Source: Gnetum montanum (taxonomy: Eukaryota; Streptophyta; Gnetopsida; Gnetales; Gnetaceae). From it: a DNA stretch of 64,000 nucleotides. A program made the translations under genes and the position numbers. The stretch spans positions 351,460 through 415,459 of the forward strand of contig MNCI01003632.1 of NCBI GenBank assembly GCA_015680685.1, in the 5' to 3' direction. Below the pieces are notes generated by a model. That model was given only the letters and a program-made list of their open reading frames with translations. It was not told the origin of the DNA and made no database searches. Of the stretch, positions 58,485-64,000 are shown one piece after another. Position 1 is the first letter of the stretch. Each line of letters begins with the position of its first letter.

Positions 58485-58502
58485 TGGTGTTGTTGCTGAG
58501 GA
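58485..58502 (+). promoter_or_regulatory. tRNA-Asp primer binding site of A4
   Basis: TGGTGTTGTTGCTGAGGA: five C-to-T or G-to-A changes from TGGCGCCGTTGCCGGGGA. Confidence 0.85.
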
Positions 58503-58619
58503 TCTTTTAGTTGTTACATGGACTATCTAGGATTTAGTGAAAATTATTCAAATAATTGGAATGAACCTTAGATTCATATCACATGTTAAGATTTCTACAA
58601 CAATTTTAAGAAGCACACT

Positions 58620-60485
58620 ACATTTTTATTTTTCTAAAATAAAAATTCTTCTCATAGGAGTGATTCCTTATGCAAGTCTAATGGAGTACATTAGCTGGTG
58701 CCTCAACAATACTAAGTGGTATATGTTCATCGTGATGAGTATGTATCAAATTTCACCTTCATCCTAACCAAGATGAATAGCTATGGTGGCATGACATGGA
58801 GAGAAACATTATGTTTCCACTTGATCAATCTGTTTCTACAATGCACTAGCAAATGCTTATACTATGGGGTCTTCAAGGACTTCATGCTAAGTACATGGTG
58901 TAGGATAGTGATGCTAGGGATTATCATCCCACTGAGGCATAATGTCTTAAGGATCATTAGTTAGATCAACATCATGAATCTATTAAGGGAAAGGGATTTA
59001 ATGATTCCTCATTCCTGTTGTGCCAAAAAGATGGTGGAGAGCCATTCTTTAGGAGTTTTCCATTTAGTGAAATTCCTCTCTTTGACTTTGGCGAAGGAGG
59101 TCAAAACTAAAACTTGTAGTCCACAATTCACAATCCTAGTTTTGGAAAAAATGGATCCAATGACAAAGAAGGATCAAAAGAGGCAAGTTAAGGTAGGGAT
59201 CAAATAAGAAACAATATTGTGATCATGATCACAATCACCAAAGAGGTGGTAGCAGGCACTATGATGGTGCTAGTGGTCCTTCCTCTTCACCTTTGTCATC
59301 ATCCTCTTCTTCTTCTTGCTTTGATCATAATTACAAGGGACATAACCATGATGGAGGTGACCTACGGGATCAAAATGATCAAAGGGATCATTGGGCAAGG
59401 CAAGACCAAGGGCATGGGCATTCAAGAGAGATGTGATGCCATGAACGAAGGGGTTTTAAAGGGAATTAGAGGCATCAAAATCAAGGCCTCGATGAGCCTT
59501 TGATTGCTACCCAAAGTATGCTAAACATCACAGAGGAAGTACAAATTCCAATAGGGCATGTAAAGGATAGTTAGATCAAGAGGATAGATATGAACAATAT
59601 CCCTAGGTTCAAAGGGGGATATAACTCAGATCTACAGAACCATATCCAAGCTTTTCAAGATGCATGTGCCTTGCAAAATATATAGAATGAGTGGAAAAAA
59701 CTTAAGTTATTCCCAAGGATACTCATTAAAGAAGTAGAAAATTGGTATTTCTCCTTAGAACCAAAGTCTATCAGACAATGTTGTACAATACTTGAATTGT
59801 TCAATGATAAATATCAAACATACTCTATAGTGTCCAACTTGAGAAGGAAAATCCAAGGATGGAATCAAGGAACACATGAATCCTTAAATGCTACCATTAG
59901 TCAATACTATTCCTTAATGCATAGATGTCCTAGCCATGGTTATTCTCAATTGGATCAACTTCACCACATTGTAGATGAGCTTCAATTTGAAATGAGGAGA
60001 ACCTCCATGGGTGATTTTCAGAATTAAGCACCCATTAGATCTAAAGATTAATCGAGAAGGTAGCTAACGAGGAAGATGAATTAAGAAAATTAAAAAATGT
60101 AGAAGAGTATAATTGCAATCCTTCCATTTGCAAGTAGGAGGTTTAATTTTGTGATAGTGAGGAAGAATCAACACTTGATGAGGTGGTGAATAGGAAAGTC
60201 TTATTGCTTCAAAAATTTCAATCTAAAATTATGGCCAAGGTTGATCAGTTATGGGACTCCATGGATAGAAAATTTCAAGCTATCCTAAAAATTGTTAAAG
60301 AGTCTAAAGAACAAAGTAGTGATCGTGAACATAGGAGGTACAAGGAAGCTGAATGTGCCTATCAAAGAGGTAAGGACAAGATTGATTCAATAGAGGAAGT
60401 TGTGGGAAATGAATCAGATGATGATGGTGGATGTGACATTTTCCATTATACACATCCTAAAGGATGTTATCCTATTTTATCATAA
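58620..60485 (+). pseudogene. gag: A4 leader and gag remnant
   Basis: The leader shows YVHRDEYVSNFTFIL and a shifted DMERNIMFPLDQSV block (as in A1). A basic, His/Asp/Arg-rich middle is at 59210-59500. The Gag domain is from about 59585: MNNIPRFKGGYNSDLQNHIQ, then EWKKLKLFPRILIKE and the open stretch 59797-60027 (LFNDKYQTYSIVSNLRRKIQ...HHIVDELQFEMRRTS). The tail 60183-60485 is open, Lys/Glu/Asp-rich, with NESDDDGG. Best-preserved Athila gag in the window; stops remain at a few Trp, Gln and Arg sites. Confidence 0.85.
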
Positions 60486-61200
60486 TTATAGGAGTCTGGG
60501 ATGTATGCCTTGAATCCATGACTAGCAGAAAGGCAAACACCTAGATGATTACCTTGCCCTCAATGTAATTCTAGGTAGTTTTACTAGCAACAATAGTATT
60601 ATCCAAGTGGAACACCACTACAACCATATAAGAAATATTAATAGTGGTAGCAAGCACATTCATTGATGCTAGCACCACCAAGATAGTAATACCATTATTG
60701 ATAACTTGATTCATATGTGTATTACGTTCAACAACCCCTATCTCCACATCATTCCTCTATTCATGTTTGTACTTTCTAATCTCACTACCACCCTTTTGAT
60801 TATTATTGAAATCATTCTCCACATGCAAGAAGGGATACCACCTTTTACCTTTATCCTCATCCTATTCCTATACATCTTTCTCCTCCATTTGCACAGCTAC
60901 CACCTACTCCACCTATGCAAGGTGGCCTCTTAGCTTAACCACAATAACGCAATGCTACTAGGGTCATTAATCTACAACTAATTCATCAACTAAATGGTTT
61001 GGATACTGGATCAAAGAAAAGACCTTTCTTCTAATCATGCATTCTACCTAAGCCCTCAAATCCACCTATGGTTGACAACCATGTTCCTCTATCTTCCTTT
61101 ATATCAATTTTTTTGAGTCCCCTTCAAACCAAACATTGCACAGGATCCATACTATGATTCTTACTCATGTCATATTTGATTGAATCCATGCTGGAAACCT
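60486..61200 (+). pseudogene. A4 gag-protease linker, proline-rich
   Basis: Shifted frames read QPLSPHHSSIHV and PPFAQLPPTPPMQGG near 60880-60920, a Pro-rich linker, then sequence leading into protease. No clean zinc knuckle seen. Confidence 0.45.
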
Positions 61201-61640
61201 TTCCAAGAAGTTAGTAGATCCTGCAAGTCCTATTATTTATTTAAAAATTGTTGGAAATGAATTGTGCAAAGCTCTTTTCATCTCAGGTTCTGGTGTCAAC
61301 CTAATTTCTCATGATATGTATACTGCATGGAAATTGCCTCCTCTCAAGAAGAGAAATAGCATATTAGAATTGGCAAAATAGTCCATCACTATTCCATTGG
61401 GATTGGTAAAAAACATTATGACCATTGTCTATGGGTAGTCTTACTCTGTTGATTTCCAAGTGATCAAGGTGGAGAACTATAAAGGAGACTTTCCAATCAT
61501 CATGGGAAGGACATGGCTAAGCATTATTGATGTAAGCATGGACATGAAATATCTTTCCTTGGAAATATCTAAAGAAAATGCCTTCAGGAAGATCGAGAAG
61601 AAGTGAGTTCCATGCATCGCATACAATGATAAGAGGTGCA
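61200..61640 (+). pseudogene. A4 aspartic protease remnant
   Basis: ELCKALFISGSGVNLISHDMY near 61265: the catalytic Asp position (61280-61282) reads Ile. Then LPPLKKRNSILELA, SITIPLGLVKNIMTIVYG and IIMGRTWLSIIDVSMDM near 61500. One frame apart from single stops. It is followed by about 400 bp of linker with VAFS-stop-SYPELTRIDPGICQH near 62070-62130. Confidence 0.75.
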
Positions 61641-62049
61641 ATTGTATGTAGAAACTCTAGGTAGTGAAACAAGCATCCATCTCTACATGTAAGCAATGTT
61701 CACCAAAATTAGAAATTCAAAGGTGTCTATACACAGCAACCACAAAAAGGAAGGGAAACCAGTGACTGAATACTAATTCTAAGAGTAACATACTTTGCAT
61801 GGAATCAACTGAGAGCCTGACATGCACATATGTTATAGGAATGGATGAACCAATGTAAGTTCATCACCAACTTTCTAATGATGCAAATGATGATACCTAC
61901 TGGGAAGAGTTGGAAATTCCTGAAAATATCAAGCAAGAGCCCATTGAACTAAAAATTCTATTGGTTGACATGAAATATGTGTTCTTAAAAAATGGAAATT
62001 TGGTCATAATCAATGCAAATATTGCTCTAGAATAGAAAAAGATGCTATT

Positions 62050-63545
62050 AAACGTGCTTGAAAAATGGTTAGTGGCCTTTTCCTAGTCATATCCTGAACT
62101 CACAAGGATTGATCCTGGGATATGCCAGCATTGCATCTACACTAATATGGCCATGAAGCTAAAGAGGTAGCCACTAAGACGATTGAAGCCCAAAGAAAAG
62201 TAGATCATCAAAGAGGAAATTGAACAACTCCTCAAAGCAAGGTTCACTTGTGATTGTGAGTGGGTTAGTCCTCTTGTGATTGTGCCAAAGAAAGGAGGTA
62301 AGAGATGGGTTTGCATTGATTTCTAGCTACTGAATATGCCAACATTTAAGGACCACTTTCTATTTCCATTCATTGAATAGGTGTTAGAAATAATATTTTT
62401 GCATTGCTACTACAGTTTTCTAGATGGTTATAGTGGCTATAACCAAATCTAGATCACATCGAAAGGCCAAGCCAAAAAAACATTCACGAGTCCCTAGGGA
62501 ACTTTTGCATATCGCAAGATGTCTTTTGGTCTATGCAATGCTCCTACTACATTTCAATGCCTAGTCCTAAGTATTTTTCATCAGCAAATTAGTAGTGATG
62601 TGGAAGTCTTCATGAATGACTTCTCCACTTATGGATCTATGTTTGAGCAAGCCCTGGACTGCCTTGTGCAAGTACTAAAACAATGTGTAGAGACAAACCT
62701 CAGGCTCAATTGGCAAAAGAGTCACCTAATGGTCCAAAAAGGCATTGTATTGTAGCACAGAATATCACAAGTAGGAATTGAGGTCGACCCCAAGAAAATA
62801 AGGGTCATCCAAAAAATAACTTGCCAACTAGAAACTATCAAAGATGTTTGGTCATTCCTTGGACATACTAGCTACTACTAGAAATTCATAGAGAATTTAT
62901 ATAAGATTGGAAAACTATTGGTGGAGTTGACAAAGAAATATGCTCCATTTTTTTGGATTGTGAAATGTGAACAAGCATTCTAATAGCTAAAAGAAAAACT
63001 TGTAAAAACTCCAATCCTACAAGCACTCGATTAGTCTAGACCATTTTATGTTATGGAAGATGCATCAAATTATGCCTTGGGAGCTATGCTTACATATATG
63101 GATGTAAAGAAACATCCATATTACATCCATTACGCTAGTTGAAGCATTATGGATGCACAACTAAACTACACCACTACAAAAAAAGAACTGATGGAAATTG
63201 TGTTTGCTCTAAAAACGTTTAGGCATTATGTGCTTGGATACAAAGTGTTTGTGCACATAGATCATAGTGTCATCTGCTTCTTGATGAACAAGCCCATGGT
63301 GAGCCCATGTGTCATACAGTGGCTAGTGATCTTACAAAAAGTTGATCTTACGATGGTAGATCGAAAGGGCACTAAGAATGTGGTCGTTGACCACTTGTCT
63401 TGGTTACGATGGGATAATAAAGAGAAAGAAAGCCCATTATTTGATATGATTCCTAATGAACTCCTCTTTACTGGGGCTATAACTAAACAATTTTCCAATG
63501 AGCCTAAATGGTATGATGACATTATCATCTATCTTCTTACTTAGG
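62050..63545 (+). pseudogene. A4 reverse transcriptase and RNase H
   Basis: One frame with about a dozen stops. RT: WVSPLVIVPKKGGKRWVCID near 62262, FLDGYSGYNQI near 62420, MSFGLCNAPTTFQ at 62519, VEVFMNDFSTYG near 62600. The first Asp of the FMDD active site reads Asn (62615-62617). RNase H: DASNYALGAML near 63060, ATTKKELMEIVFALKTFR-type block with Glu near 63190 and HIDHSVICFLMNKP near 63258. RT/RNase H would make cDNA from element RNA; this copy cannot. Confidence 0.87.
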
Positions 63546-64000
63546 AGATTCCATAAGGGTTGGACCACCAAAAGAAATAATAGTTTCTTCACTTGGTGAA
63601 ATGCTTCATGGAGATCAATGGACACCTCTACAAGGTGTGCACCAATGGCCTAGTTCGTTGGTGTGTTCTTGATGTTGAACAACTATGCATTCTCCAAGAT
63701 ACTCATGAAGGTATTTGTAGAGGCCACTATGCTGGAAGATGCATGACTGTTAAGATCCTAATGGTAAGGTACTATTGGCCAACAATTTTTAGGGATGCTC
63801 ATCAATATGTCCACTCTTATAAACACTACCAATAAGATGGTAGAATGACTCCTCAAATTGAGGAACCTCAATAATGGATTTCATGGATCCCATCACACCC
63901 ATGTTAAATGAAAATACATACATCATAGTCACTATTGAATATTGTACGAAATCGGTAGAAGCAACATTCGTCATTGACTATACATCTTCTATTGCTACTC
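63546..64000 (+). pseudogene. A4 integrase N-terminal part, cut by window end
   Basis: THEGICRGHYAGRCMTVKIL near 63700 gives the His pair of the HHCC zinc motif, but both Cys positions read Tyr (SYKHYQ, 63818-63829). After a frameshift the core begins DFMDPITPMLNENTYIIVTI near 63876 (Gly to Asp) and runs off the window. Confidence 0.8.

Larger units (their letters stand above)
57621..64000 (+). mobile_element. Athila-type element A4, 3' part outside window
   Basis: Order: 5' LTR 57621-58483, primer site, leader, gag, protease, RT, RNase H, integrase start. Inserted in A5. The left half of any duplication would be ATAGG (57616-57620); the other half is not in view. Confidence 0.88.

Overview
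This window is plant nuclear DNA made up almost entirely of nested, decayed LTR retrotransposons. The plant assignment rests on two Ty3/gypsy lineages known from plants: Tat (Ogre-like, with a second RNase H) and Athila (tRNA-Asp primer site, FMDDF-type reverse transcriptase). I found no host gene, tRNA, rRNA or CRISPR array. The long old insertions, insertions inside insertions and heavy C-to-T/G-to-A decay suggest a large, methylated genome (gymnosperm or giant-genome angiosperm). The species cannot be named from this sequence.

Layout. (1) 1-7619, +: the 3' part of Tat element T1, the best preserved and most CpG-rich. It has one pol frame with only three stops, repeat arrays on both sides of pol, a polypurine tract and a 1,358-bp 3' LTR. 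T1 sits inside an older Tat copy, T2 (7620-12488, +), whose pol is joined by a deletion to the middle of its 3' LTR. (2) About 13000-14191, +: a probable Ty1/copia LTR with a degraded initiator-Met primer site. (3) 14964-49080, -: Tat element T3, recognised as one element by matching ATTTA target-site duplications at 14959-14963 and 49081-49085. Its 3' LTR is 14964-16322, pol 17489-20956, a degenerate array of about 185 bp period lies at 21630-23840, gag-pro is 37470-40858 and the 5' LTR is 41579-42938 plus 49071-49080. Without its nested guests it would be about 18 kb. (4) Two Athila elements sit inside T3: A3 (about 26355-36351, -) and A1 (42939-49065, +, ATTGG duplication, inserted 10 bp into the T3 5' LTR). 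(5) T3 itself lies in the 3' region of another Athila element, A2, whose main part is 49086-56386 (-) and whose continuation is at 14380-14958. (6) 56417-57620, +: 5' end of Athila A5. It is interrupted at 57621 by Athila A4, which runs past the window end (LTR, PBS, gag, protease, RT, RNase H, start of integrase).

How the parts work together. An intact element of these types is transcribed from its LTR promoter (TATA boxes located in most LTRs here). Gag would form the particle, protease cleave the polyprotein, RT/RNase H copy RNA from a tRNA primer, and integrase insert the DNA. Every copy here is broken by in-frame stops, frameshifts, missing domains or lost catalytic residues. Stops fall mainly where Trp, Arg or Gln codons would decay by cytosine deamination.

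Most noteworthy: 30-bp tandem repeats on both sides of Tat pol in at least two copies; dense short palindromes (ACGCTGGGCGTA type) in Tat spacers and LTR; a coiled-coil extra ORF in the env position of A3 preceded by an LTR-promoter-like module; and independent internal deletions that removed pol from A1 and A3.
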